Shown here: in pieces, positions 1 to 6,283 of the stretch | How positions within the stretch are numbered: the stretch's first letter is position 1 | Layout: each line of letters starts with the position of its first letter | DNA from: Acidobacteriota bacterium | GTDB taxonomy: Bacteria; Acidobacteriota; Terriglobia; 20CM-2-55-15 | Assembly: GCA_003223895.1 (NCBI GenBank) | Contig: QHXD01000040.1 | Coordinates: 7,872-19,723, forward strand | Length of the DNA stretch: 11,852 bases | Reading direction: 5' to 3' | Translations under genes and position numbers: made by a program | The notes under the pieces: model-generated | The model's input: the letters and a program-made list of their open reading frames with translations, nothing else | The model's database searches: none | Told to the model about the DNA's origin: nothing

Positions 1-2
1 TC

Positions 3-638
3 CTCTTCCATGAGGAAGGCACGCCGCCCAGAAGCACGATTATCTTTCCGGGGAATGGCGGGCCGAATTGGGGCGGCATGGCCGCGGATCCGAAGAGCGG
101 ATACGTTTTCGTCCAGACTCACGACGCTGCTCTGAGCGGCTGGACGGAGAAGAAGCGCGAAGGCGGCAATTACGGGAGCGGCAACGGATCGCCTCAGCCT
201 TATGACCGTGGCGCCTGGGATGGTCCCGGCCCGTATCACGGATTCGCCGCTCCCATCAAAGACGCGAACGGCAAAACGCTGGGAAATGCGCCTTGCCAGA
301 AGCCACCCTGGGGCCGGCTGTGGGCCGTGAATGCCAACACCGGCGACATCGCGTGGCAGGTTCCACTCGGGCTTAATGAAGCTTTGCCGGCGGGCAAGCA
401 AAACACCGGAGGATCCGGCAGCGCCGGTCCAATAGTGACAGCGGGCGGACTGATATTCATTGGCGCCACCAATGACAGCCGTTTCCGTGCCTTCGATTCC
501 AAAACCGGCAAGGAACTGTGGGCGACAAAGCTCGAACGGCCGGTGAATGCGAATCCGGTGACGTATCAGGGAAAGAATGGCAAGCAGTACGTGGCGATGA
601 TCGCTACGGACTCCGTGGTTGTGTTTGCCTTGCGGTAA
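3..638 (+). CDS. PQQ-dependent dehydrogenase (quinoprotein), C-terminal part; 5' end outside window
   Basis: The frame is open from base 3 to the TAA at 636-638, giving about 211 residues of the C-terminal end. The start lies before the window, so the ATG at 78 is internal: the residues before it (GTPPRSTIIFPGNGGPNWGG) already read as this family. Visible family marks are the NWGGMAADP stretch, then propeller-blade motifs of the W-docking type (RLWAVNANTGDIAWQVPLG around residues 104-122, and later FDSKTGKELWATKLE). The NTGGSGSAGPIVTAGGLIFIG block is typical of quinoprotein glucose/alcohol dehydrogenases. Such enzymes oxidise sugars or alcohols in the periplasm with PQQ and pass electrons to a cytochrome or quinone. 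The protein ends in the last blade, with no fused cytochrome c domain at its C-terminus. Substrate cannot be told from this part. Confidence 0.85.
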   Translation, partial: LFHEEGTPPRSTIIFPGNGGPNWGGMAADPKSGYVFVQTHDAALSGWTEKKREGGNYGSGNGSPQPYDRGAWDGPGPYHGFAAPIKDANGKTLGNAPCQKPPWGRLWAVNANTGDIAWQVPLGLNEALPAGKQNTGGSGSAGPIVTAGGLIFIGATNDSRFRAFDSKTGKELWATKLERPVNANPVTYQGKNGKQYVAMIATDSVVVFALR

Positions 639-640
639 GG

Positions 641-824
641 AGCCGCGGAGCGGCGTTAGAATGTAGCCCCGGGCGCAGCCCGGGGTAGGTGTCATTTTGG
701 ATTTCAAGCCCCGGAGGGGCGAAAGAATTTCTGAAATCTTTCGCACCTCCGGTGCTGACTCACTTAACCACACAGAAACCCCGGGCTTGCGCCCGGGGCT
801 ACATTCTCACGCCGCTCCGCGGCT
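641..824. repeat. Mirror-symmetric repeat of six GC hairpins (REPIN-like)
   Basis: The outer arms 641-686 and 778-824 are inverted copies differing by one substitution and one indel. Each arm and the centre break into small perfect hairpins. H1 642-654 is GCCGC-GGA-GCGGC; H2 667-685 is CCCCGGGC-GCA-GCCCGGGG, directly preceded by GTAG (663-666). H3 708-720 is GCCCC-GGA-GGGGC and H4 743-755 is GCACC-TCC-GGTGC. H5 779-798 mirrors H2 and is followed by CTAC (799-802). H6 811-823 mirrors H1. The element starts two bases after the dehydrogenase stop codon. The GTAG foot plus hairpin in inverted pairs is the known form of REP doublets processed by RAYT (REP-associated Y1 transposase) proteins; no RAYT gene is in the window. 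Confidence 0.85.
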
Positions 825-826
825 GG

Positions 827-846
827 TCATAGAGCGCCGCTACAGT
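827..846. repeat. Single REP-like arm (CTAC foot), partly decayed
   Basis: The 20 bases at 827-846 are identical to 7086-7105, the right arm of the REP doublet behind the CoA-transferase genes. They match 19 of 20 positions, in reverse complement, with 10273-10292. Only one stem half (GAGCGCCG followed by CTAC) is clean; the partner half upstream has diverged. It abuts the Shine-Dalgarno sequence of the following pseudogene. Confidence 0.65.
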
Positions 847-858
847 AGAGGAGAAAAC

Positions 859-1959
859 ATGTTGAAGAAATGCATTCTCGTAACACTCGCTGTCTTGCTG
901 GCATTGCCAGCCGTCGCGCAAGACGCCAAAACGGTCATCGCCAACGCATCGAAGGCAATGGGTTATGACCAGCTCAGGACGATCGAATATTCCGGGTCCG
1001 GATTTGAAGGCACCGCTCTGGGCCAGGCACAGAGCGCGACCGGCGGCTGGCCCAAATTCACGCTCAAGAGTTTCTCGCGTTACGTCGACCTTAATGCCGG
1101 AAGCGGACAGACTGCGCTCCGTTCGCGGCCGCTCGATCCGTCCACCGGACAGCTTGCCGGCGGCGGCGGACTGGCGGCAACGCCCGAAACGCAACAGGTG
1201 ACAGCCATTGCGCCTGCCGCAACGTGGGCTCAAAAGCTGGACATTTCCCTGTCGCCGCCGGGCTTTCTGAAACTCGCATCGGCCGCGACGAATGCGACAG
1301 TGAGCTCACGCAACGTGAACGGCAGTAAATACACTGGAGTCTCCTTCCCGGTAGACGCATAGGCGCCATCCGGCGTTGCTTATTCGCTCTCCGGATACAT
1401 CAACAGTGCCAACATGATCGACAAAGTCGGGCGACATGCTTGTCGAGCAGAGCTACTCCGGATACAAGGACTTCGGCGGCGTGAAATTCCCAACTCAAAT
1501 TGTGCAGAAACGGGCCGGGCTCTCCTGGACGAACCTGGCAGTCACGGATGTGAAAGCAAAGTGGTTCAGCAACTCGCGAACTTTGCTTATGCCGGACAAG
1601 CTGGCGCAATCGGGCAAGAACCCGAAGTTCGAGTATATGGGTGAGAAGAAAGTCCTGAAGGAAGGTACACAGGCGGTGGAACTGTATCACCTCAAGGGCG
1701 CCCTTCACGCGGAAGACATCATCGTGGCGTACCTGCCCGCGCTCAAAACCGTGATCGAAGCCGACGCGTTCAACGCGCCGGCGCCGAATGCGCCGGCTCC
1801 TCAGACCGTCAACGGATTCGAGAAGCTTCTGGCGTCCGAGTTGGACCGCTTGAAGATCGATTACACGACGATCATTCCGGTTCATCAACCAGCCGGAGGC
1901 GACCGCGATGTCACCAAGGCGGATTGTTTAAGAACATCGGGAGGGCGAGCTCGAATTAG
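859..1959 (+). pseudogene. Exported MBL-fold metallo-hydrolase, inactivated and missing its metal-binding core
   Basis: The start ATG at 859 follows GAGGAG (848-853) by five bases and opens a clear Sec signal peptide (MLKKCILVTLAVLLALPAVAQ). The mature start (DAKTVIANASKAMG) and later blocks match the acidobacterial exported MBL-fold hydrolases as I know them. Four lesions are visible. (1) TAG at 1360-1362 where the family has Lys; the frame then continues as APSGVAYSLSGYINSANMIDKV. (2) A small frameshifting deletion near 1425-1430 before GDMLVEQSYSGYKDFGGVKF. (3) Near 1555-1570 VTDVKAK joins directly to the post-core segment SNSRTLLMPDKLAQ, so the roughly 100-residue HxHxDH metal-site region is absent. 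(4) A one-base loss near 1925; restoring it gives KNIGRASSN and TAG at 1957-1959. The C-terminal MBL part (IIPVHQP) survives. Four independent lesions argue against sequencing error. The longest remaining piece, about 1436-1966, should not be called a gene. Confidence 0.85.
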
Positions 1960-1976
1960 CGGATGAACGCCGGCTT

Positions 1977-2079
1977 GGGGACGTAGCCGCGAATTACGCC
2001 AATGACGCGAATGGGCGCTTAAATAAATCATTTGATGCGCCCATTCGCGTCATTGGCGTAATTCGCGGCTACGTTCCCC
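1977..2079. repeat. Near-perfect 42-bp inverted repeat (GCGAATTACGC family)
   Basis: The left arm 1977-2018 and right arm 2037-2079 are reverse complements with one single-base indel and no substitution. They enclose an 18-base AT-rich loop (2019-2036). Both arms carry GTAG/CTAC near their outer ends (1983-1986 and 2069-2072). The words GCGAATTACGC and ATGGGCGC recur in the palindrome at 5251-5395. It lies between the dead MBL gene and the DUF6152 cassette. A stem this long could fold in RNA, but no U-tract follows, so a terminator role is not supported. Confidence 0.9.
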
Positions 2080-2085
2080 GGCAAC

Positions 2086-2114
2086 TTGACATCACTAAAT
2101 GGAGTACGTAACTT
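2086..2114 (+). promoter_or_regulatory. Candidate sigma-70 type promoter for the DUF6152 cassette
   Basis: A perfect TTGACA lies at 2086-2091. After a 17-base spacer, TAACTT (2109-2114) matches only three of six -10 consensus positions. It falls directly behind the palindrome and about 25-50 bases before the ATG at 2137, with the Shine-Dalgarno sequence in between. The position is right but the -10 is weak. Confidence 0.3.
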
Positions 2115-2136
2115 TGCGTTAATGGAGGGAAATGTG

Positions 2137-2535
2137 ATGAAAGTCACGATAGCCGCCCTGCTTTTGGTGGGCCTTGTCGCGGCCGCAGTGCCGGCGATTG
2201 CACACCACGCCTTTGCGGCTGAATTTGACAGCAGCAAGCCAATTCTGCTGAAGGGAAAATTCACCAAGATGGATTGGATCAATCCGCATTCGTGGATGTG
2301 GTTTGACATTACTTATCCGGATGGCAAAGTCGTCAACTGGGGCGCCGAGTGCCTTCCTCCGAACGGCCTGTACAGGAACGGCTGGAGAAAAGACACGCTG
2401 AAGGTCGGCGACGAAGTCGAAGTCCAGGGATTCGCCGCCAAAGACGGTTCCACCCGGATGTGGGCGTCGAGAGTTTCCTGGGTTAATCAGGGCGGCCAGC
2501 AGATTTTCGGTTTGAACCAGCGGCGTCCCGAATAA
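2137..2535 (+). CDS. Exported DUF6152 family protein
   Basis: The protein has 132 residues. The ATG at 2137 follows GGAGG (2124-2128) by eight bases and begins directly with a signal peptide (MKVTIAALLLVGLVAAAVPAIA, probable cleavage before HHAFAAEF). The upstream TTG at 2086 would add 17 unlikely residues and overlaps the candidate promoter. The mature protein opens with HHAFAAEFD and runs through LKGKFTKMDWINPHSWMWFD (about residues 38-57) to a GDEVEVQGFAAKDG turn (91-104), the pattern I know as DUF6152, a small beta-rich periplasmic domain of unknown function. It stands first in a three-gene same-strand run, 11 bases before the next start, so co-transcription is likely. Histidines at 23, 24 and 51 could bind a metal, but this is a guess. 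No enzymatic role is known to me. Confidence 0.8.
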   Translation: MKVTIAALLLVGLVAAAVPAIAHHAFAAEFDSSKPILLKGKFTKMDWINPHSWMWFDITYPDGKVVNWGAECLPPNGLYRNGWRKDTLKVGDEVEVQGFAAKDGSTRMWASRVSWVNQGGQQIFGLNQRRPE

Positions 2536-2546
2536 CGGGAACCTCG

Positions 2547-3308
2547 ATGAGAGATCGGCTTCTTCTTTTGATTTTTGCTGCAGCTGCGATTGCGGCGGCC
2601 GCTGTCTTGCCAGCTCCAACAGCCGGCCAGGCCCGCGGCACAGCGCAGATGCCGGACCTGCAGGGCATCTGGCAGGTCAGTGATACGTCGCTGGCCTACA
2701 ACGTCGAGCCGCATACAGCAACTTATGGTGTGCCGGCCGGGCAAGGGGCAATTGCAGATACACCGAACAAAATGATCCCGTATCTGCCCGCTGCCGCCGC
2801 CAGGCGGCAGGACAACTTCAAGAACCGGGCCGCGCTTGACCCCATCAACCAGTGCTTCAAACCTGGAGTGCCGCGGATCACCTATCTTCACTTCCCCTTC
2901 CAGATTATTCAGACACCGACCCAGGTGACCTTCGTGTACGAGTACATTCACAACACTCGTAACATTTATCTGAACAGGAAAGAACATCTCGACGGCCTGG
3001 ATTTCTGGAATGGCGACTCGATTGGCCGGTACGAAGGAAACACTCTGGTTGTTGACGCGGCCGACTTCAACGATCAGACATGGCTTGACGCGTCCGGCAA
3101 TCACCATAGCGAAGCGCTGAAGGTGCAGGAGCGTTACACGCGGACCGACCCCAACACCATCACCTACGAGGTCACGCTCACGGATCCGAAAGTCTACTCG
3201 AGACCATGGAAGATGAGCATGCTGCTCTATCGCCACAGGGAACCGAACTTCAGGATTCTTGAGTATGAGTGCCACGCCTATGCTGAGGACGCTGAAAGGG
3301 CAAAGTAG
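2547..3308 (+). CDS. Exported protein of an uncharacterised acidobacterial family, paralogue A
   Basis: The protein has 253 residues with a signal peptide at 1-27 (hydrophobic core LLLLIFAAAAIAAAAVL, likely cut near TAG-Q). I do not recognise a named domain. The same layout appears in the next gene: MPDLQGIW (35-42), IPYLPAAAA (77-85), CFKPGVPR (103-110), FQIIQTP (118-124), WNGDSIGRYEGNTLVV (154-169), DQTWLDASGNHHSEAL (176-191), TITYEVTLTDP (204-214), and an EYEC block with Cys242. Cys103 and Cys242 are both kept in the paralogue and could form a periplasmic disulfide. The ATG has only a weak Shine-Dalgarno (GGGAA) in the 11-base gap after the DUF6152 gene. The predicted fold is beta-rich with a Trp/Asn/Asp-rich centre. 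Binding or lipocalin-like roles are possible but not shown. Confidence 0.75.
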   Translation: MRDRLLLLIFAAAAIAAAAVLPAPTAGQARGTAQMPDLQGIWQVSDTSLAYNVEPHTATYGVPAGQGAIADTPNKMIPYLPAAAARRQDNFKNRAALDPINQCFKPGVPRITYLHFPFQIIQTPTQVTFVYEYIHNTRNIYLNRKEHLDGLDFWNGDSIGRYEGNTLVVDAADFNDQTWLDASGNHHSEALKVQERYTRTDPNTITYEVTLTDPKVYSRPWKMSMLLYRHREPNFRILEYECHAYAEDAERAK

Positions 3309-3331
3309 CGGGTGAACAGAAGGAGACTCAG

Positions 3332-4306
3332 ATGAAAAATGGGTTGCTAGGTTCAATCATCGCGATGGCCGCCGGCGTGGCGATGGTCTCGCTGGCCTCG
3401 GTGCCCGTTGCCGGTCAGGGCGGCCAGCCGGCGCCGGCTCAAGAGGGCCGCGGAGGACGCGGTGCTGCCGGGGGCCGTGGCGGAGCTCCGGCGGGTCCAC
3501 CCGCAGGTCCTGTGAAGCGTCTGCCGGACGGCAAGCCCGACTTAAATGGCTATTGGGCGGGCGGCCCGGGCGGCCTTGCGAATATCCGGACGGCGATAAC
3601 CGAAGTCGGTGGACAGCCGGCGGCTCAGAATCCGGCCGAGCGCATTCCATACCAACCCGCTGCCGCAGCGAAAGCCGAGGCAAACCAGAAGAATATGTTC
3701 GAGGAGCCGGAGCTCCACTGCTTCCTCTCCGGAGTTCCCAGCCAGACCTACAGGCAGTTCGGTTTTCAGATTATTCAGACACCTGGATACATGCTGACGG
3801 TCAACGAGTTCATGGGCGCCGTCCGCCACATTCCTACCGACGGACGGCCGCACATACCGGAGAACATCAAACTGTTCAATGGGGATTCTGTCGGCCACTG
3901 GGAAGGCGACACGCTCGTCGTCGAAACCACGAACAACAACGATAGAACATGGCTCGACAATTACGGGAACGCGCACTCCGATGCCCTGATCGTGCTGGAA
4001 AAGTGGACACCTGTCGATGCGAATAACATTCAATACGAAGCGACGCTGACGGATCCAAAGACCTACACGGCACCGTTCAAGATCGCGGGCACGTACAGGC
4101 GGGCGCAGCTCAACGATCCGACATACGAGCAGATGGAATTCGCCTGCATCGAAGGCAACCAGGACATTCACCACTATACGGAAGCAGCGGGCGGCAAAGC
4201 CAAAGAGGCGCCATTGGCGCATCCTCCAGGGACGGAGGTCGCTCCCGGTGCCGGACGTGGCGGACGGGGACGCGGTGGTCCTCCGCCCGGTCCGCCGAGG
4301 CAGTAG
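3332..4306 (+). CDS. Exported protein of the same uncharacterised family, paralogue B, with RGG/Pro-rich ends
   Basis: The protein has 324 residues. The ATG follows AAGGAG (3320-3325) by six bases, and residues 1-29 form a signal peptide. The core from about 65 to 275 aligns block by block with the gene before it: KPDLNGYW (68-75), IPYQPAAAAKAE (105-116), CFLSGVPSQTY (130-140), FQIIQTP (145-151), NGDSVGHWEGDTLVVE (183-198), DRTWLDNYGNAHSDAL (204-219), YEATLTDPKTY (235-245), and Cys272. It differs by a Gly/Arg/Pro-rich linker (about 30-62) between signal peptide and core and a similar tail (about 305-324, GRGGRGRGGPPPG). Such low-complexity ends are frequent in acidobacterial secreted proteins and may be linkers or RNA/polyanion-binding patches; this is inference. 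The pair clearly arose by duplication. It ends the cassette, with a convergent gene next. Confidence 0.75.
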   Translation: MKNGLLGSIIAMAAGVAMVSLASVPVAGQGGQPAPAQEGRGGRGAAGGRGGAPAGPPAGPVKRLPDGKPDLNGYWAGGPGGLANIRTAITEVGGQPAAQNPAERIPYQPAAAAKAEANQKNMFEEPELHCFLSGVPSQTYRQFGFQIIQTPGYMLTVNEFMGAVRHIPTDGRPHIPENIKLFNGDSVGHWEGDTLVVETTNNNDRTWLDNYGNAHSDALIVLEKWTPVDANNIQYEATLTDPKTYTAPFKIAGTYRRAQLNDPTYEQMEFACIEGNQDIHHYTEAAGGKAKEAPLAHPPGTEVAPGAGRGGRGRGGPPPGPPRQ

Positions 4307-4320
4307 CGGCAAAAACTAAA

Positions 4321-4436
4321 TGACTGATCACTGATGGCCACTGCCCACAACTGACCATTGATCAATTCAGAAATCCGACCATTTCTCAATCCTCAAGTTC
4401 ATTAGTCATTGGGCAGTGGCCATCAGTGATCAGTGA
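4321..4436. repeat. 27-bp inverted repeat between convergent genes
   Basis: The arms 4321-4347 and 4410-4436 are reverse complements at 26 of 27 positions, with a 62-base spacer. They are built of short words such as ACTGATC and CACTGCCCA, and the spacer adds similar words (CTGACC, TTGATC), so the unit looks like expanded heptamers. It fills the gap between two genes that converge, where a bidirectional terminator would sit. There is no GC stem followed by a U-tract, so termination is only possible. Confidence 0.8.
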
Positions 4437-4442
4437 TTTTAC

Positions 4443-5219
4443 CTACTTCCCCGCAAGCCCCTCCGTCAGCTCGATGCGCGTTCCAATCGGATCAACGATG
4501 AACGCGATCTTCAACCCGATCTGAGAAATATTCGTATAAGGTCTCTCGAGCATCACGCCCGCGGCTGCCAACTTATCGCAAAAGGTCTTCAGGTCCTTCA
4601 CCTCGAAACCAATGTGATCGATCGCGCGGCCCTTGGTTGGCGCCGTCGGCATCTGGGCAGGCAGGAAGTCCACCTCATTGCCGTTGAACATAGCGGAGGG
4701 CAGATTGCGACGAGATCCCACAGCGGCACCGAACGTCTTCACATACCACTGGCGTACCTGTTCCCCCATCGGGGTGGAGATGTGAATGTGATGCATCACA
4801 ACCGGTGATGTCTGTGCCTTGTCTTCAAGCAACTCGATCCTCACTCCGTCCGGAAACACCGCGAAGAGGCCCTGGAACTGGACATTGACTGCGGTGAGTT
4901 TCGCTTTGATCGCCGCCTGATCCTTAACCTGAAAATCGATGTGATTTACAGTTGAGCCATCGGAACCGGCAGTCGGTTCGCCCTTCGTGAAAATGATGAA
5001 CACACCGGGCAACCGGAGCATCTCGAGCGTTCCCGTTTTGGTCACTTCGGCTCCCAGGCCCTCGATCCAGACCTTTTTCTGTGCCTCGATGTCCCGAACC
5101 AGCAGGTGGATATGGCCAATCGAAATTCCGCTGTCATTTGGCGCCGCCAGTTGGGCGAATGCGGGCAATTGAAGCAATATTAGAACGGCAAGCGTAGCGA
5201 AAATGACTTGTTTGCGCAT
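4443..5219 (-). CDS. Exported protein with two VOC (glyoxalase/dioxygenase-like) domains
   Basis: The protein has 258 residues on the minus strand. Residues 1-22 are a signal peptide (MRKQVIFATLAVLILLQLPAFA, cut before Q). Two vicinal-oxygen-chelate repeats follow. Domain 1 is about 34-133: HIHLLVRD with His36/His38, VNHIDFQVKD with His93, and DGVRIELLED with Glu129. Domain 2 is about 141-253: HHIHIST with His144/His146, AIDHIGFEVKD with His202, and DPIGTRIELTEG with Glu250. The His and Glu positions are those that bind the divalent metal in this superfamily, so the protein probably holds a metal. VOC enzymes include glyoxalases, epimerases and ring-cleaving dioxygenases; export to the periplasm is unusual for the well-known ones, so the reaction is unknown. 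The gene is divergent from the CoA-transferase operon across a large palindrome, so control could be shared. I see no clear Shine-Dalgarno. Confidence 0.8.
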   Translation of the reverse strand: MRKQVIFATLAVLILLQLPAFAQLAAPNDSGISIGHIHLLVRDIEAQKKVWIEGLGAEVTKTGTLEMLRLPGVFIIFTKGEPTAGSDGSTVNHIDFQVKDQAAIKAKLTAVNVQFQGLFAVFPDGVRIELLEDKAQTSPVVMHHIHISTPMGEQVRQWYVKTFGAAVGSRRNLPSAMFNGNEVDFLPAQMPTAPTKGRAIDHIGFEVKDLKTFCDKLAAAGVMLERPYTNISQIGLKIAFIVDPIGTRIELTEGLAGK

Positions 5220-5250
5220 CGCGCGTACCGTATCACGGATTTTTTGACTG

Positions 5251-5395
5251 GTAAAGAAGGGGGGATTTTCAGTCGCGGATTACGCGAATTACGCTGATGG
5301 GCGCGCGCTATATTTTCTCTTGCGGTCGTACGATGTTTGCGCGCCCATCCGCGTAATTCGCGTAATCCGCGGCTGAAAATCCCCCCACCCTTTAC
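5251..5395. repeat. 56-bp inverted repeat in the divergent intergenic region
   Basis: The left arm 5251-5306 pairs with 5339-5395, with only a few mismatches (a short aa/ggt difference near the outer end and two substitutions). A spacer of about 32 bases separates them. The outer part pairs GTAAAG with CTTTAC and a G6 run with a C6 run; the inner part carries GCGAATTACGC and ATGGGCGC, shared with the palindrome at 1977-2079. It occupies most of the gap between the VOC gene and the CoA-transferase operon, so any promoter for either gene lies in its flanks or inside it. Confidence 0.9.
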
Positions 5396-5434
5396 CCGAC
5401 ACGGGATTTTTGATAAGTAGACAACTTGGCCAGC

Positions 5435-6283
5435 ATGCTCCAATTAAGCGAAGCAATCCGGCAGCACGTCCACGACGGCGACGTTGTCGCGCTTGAAGGT
5501 TTCACTCATCTGATTCCGTTCGCCGCAGGTCATGAAATCATTCGCCAGGGAAAGCGCGGGCTCACGCTCATCCGCATGACTCCGGACGTGATTTACGATC
5601 AAATCATCGGCTCTGGATGCGCAAAGAAACTCATATTTTCCTGGGGAGGAAATCCTGGCGTCGGCTCACTCCACCGCCTGCGCGATGCGGTTGAAAAAGG
5701 GTGGCCGCAGCCGCTTGTCATCGAAGAGCACAGCCATGCCGGTATGGTAACGGCTTATGCCGCCGGAGCGGCTCATCTTCCGTTCGGCACTTTGCGCGGA
5801 TATCTCGGGACCGATCTGCCGAAGCACAACTCCAATATTCGATTCATCGAATGCCCTTTCACCGGAGAACGCCTGGCGGCGGTGCCGGCCATTCGTCCGG
5901 ACGTGACCATCGTGCACGCGCAGAAGGCGGACCGCCGCGGCAACGTATTGATGTGGGGCGTGGTCGGAGTGCAGAAGGAAGCGATCCTGGCGGCAAAACG
6001 CGCCATTGTGACGGTCGAGGAATTTGTTGACAGGCTGGAAGCGCCGCCGAACTCCGTGGTGCTGCCGTCGTGGATCGTGAGTGCCGTCTGCCAGGTCAAA
6101 GGCGGCGCGTTCCCTTCTTATGCGCAGGGTTACTACAAGCGCAACAACGCTTTCTACAAGCAATGGGACAAGATCGCCGTGGATCGTGACACCTTTAAAT
6201 CCTGGATCGAGCGGCACGTCACGGGCACGAAAGATTTCGACGGTTTCCGGCGAAGCCTGAATCAGGAGGCCGAGCGTGCCTGA
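5435..6283 (+). CDS. CoA-transferase subunit A (GctA/CatI-like, possibly 3-oxoadipate CoA-transferase)
   Basis: From the ATG at 5435 the protein has 282 residues; a TTG nine bases upstream is possible and neither start has a good Shine-Dalgarno. The protein is cytoplasmic and family I: DGDVVALEGFTHLIPFAAGHE (about 14-34), the glycine-rich SWGGNPGVGS (69-78), EEHSHAGM, the LRGYLGTDLP stretch, CPFTGERLAAVPAIRPDVTIVHAQKADRRGN in mid-protein, and PSYAQGYYKRNNAFY near the C-terminus. This set is what I know from glutaconate-type subunit A proteins, including CatI of 3-oxoadipate CoA-transferase and the related IpdA. It pairs with the next gene, overlapping it by eight bases. It would move CoA from succinyl-CoA or acetyl-CoA to a carboxylic acid. 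The tannase genes next door make an aromatic-degradation acceptor such as 3-oxoadipate attractive, but the substrate is inferred. Confidence 0.85.
   Translation: MLQLSEAIRQHVHDGDVVALEGFTHLIPFAAGHEIIRQGKRGLTLIRMTPDVIYDQIIGSGCAKKLIFSWGGNPGVGSLHRLRDAVEKGWPQPLVIEEHSHAGMVTAYAAGAAHLPFGTLRGYLGTDLPKHNSNIRFIECPFTGERLAAVPAIRPDVTIVHAQKADRRGNVLMWGVVGVQKEAILAAKRAIVTVEEFVDRLEAPPNSVVLPSWIVSAVCQVKGGAFPSYAQGYYKRNNAFYKQWDKIAVDRDTFKSWIERHVTGTKDFDGFRRSLNQEAERA
6264..6269 (+). promoter_or_regulatory. Strong Shine-Dalgarno deciding the GTG start of CoA-transferase subunit B
   Basis: A perfect AGGAGG lies inside the 3' end of subunit A, six bases before GTG 6276. It supports GTG over any later ATG and suggests reinitiation by ribosomes finishing subunit A. 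Confidence 0.8.

Noticed and set aside
697..858. Upstream extension of the MBL gene from a start at 697
   Set aside because: The extension reads through the repeat at 641-824. The ATG at 859 has a good Shine-Dalgarno and starts a proper signal peptide.
2487..3356. Open frame of 289 codons on the minus strand
   Set aside because: It is antisense to paralogue A, which has a signal peptide and conserved blocks shared with its neighbour.
4321..4436. CRISPR-like array of ACTGATC words
   Set aside because: There are no equal-length repeats with unique spacers; it is a single inverted repeat.
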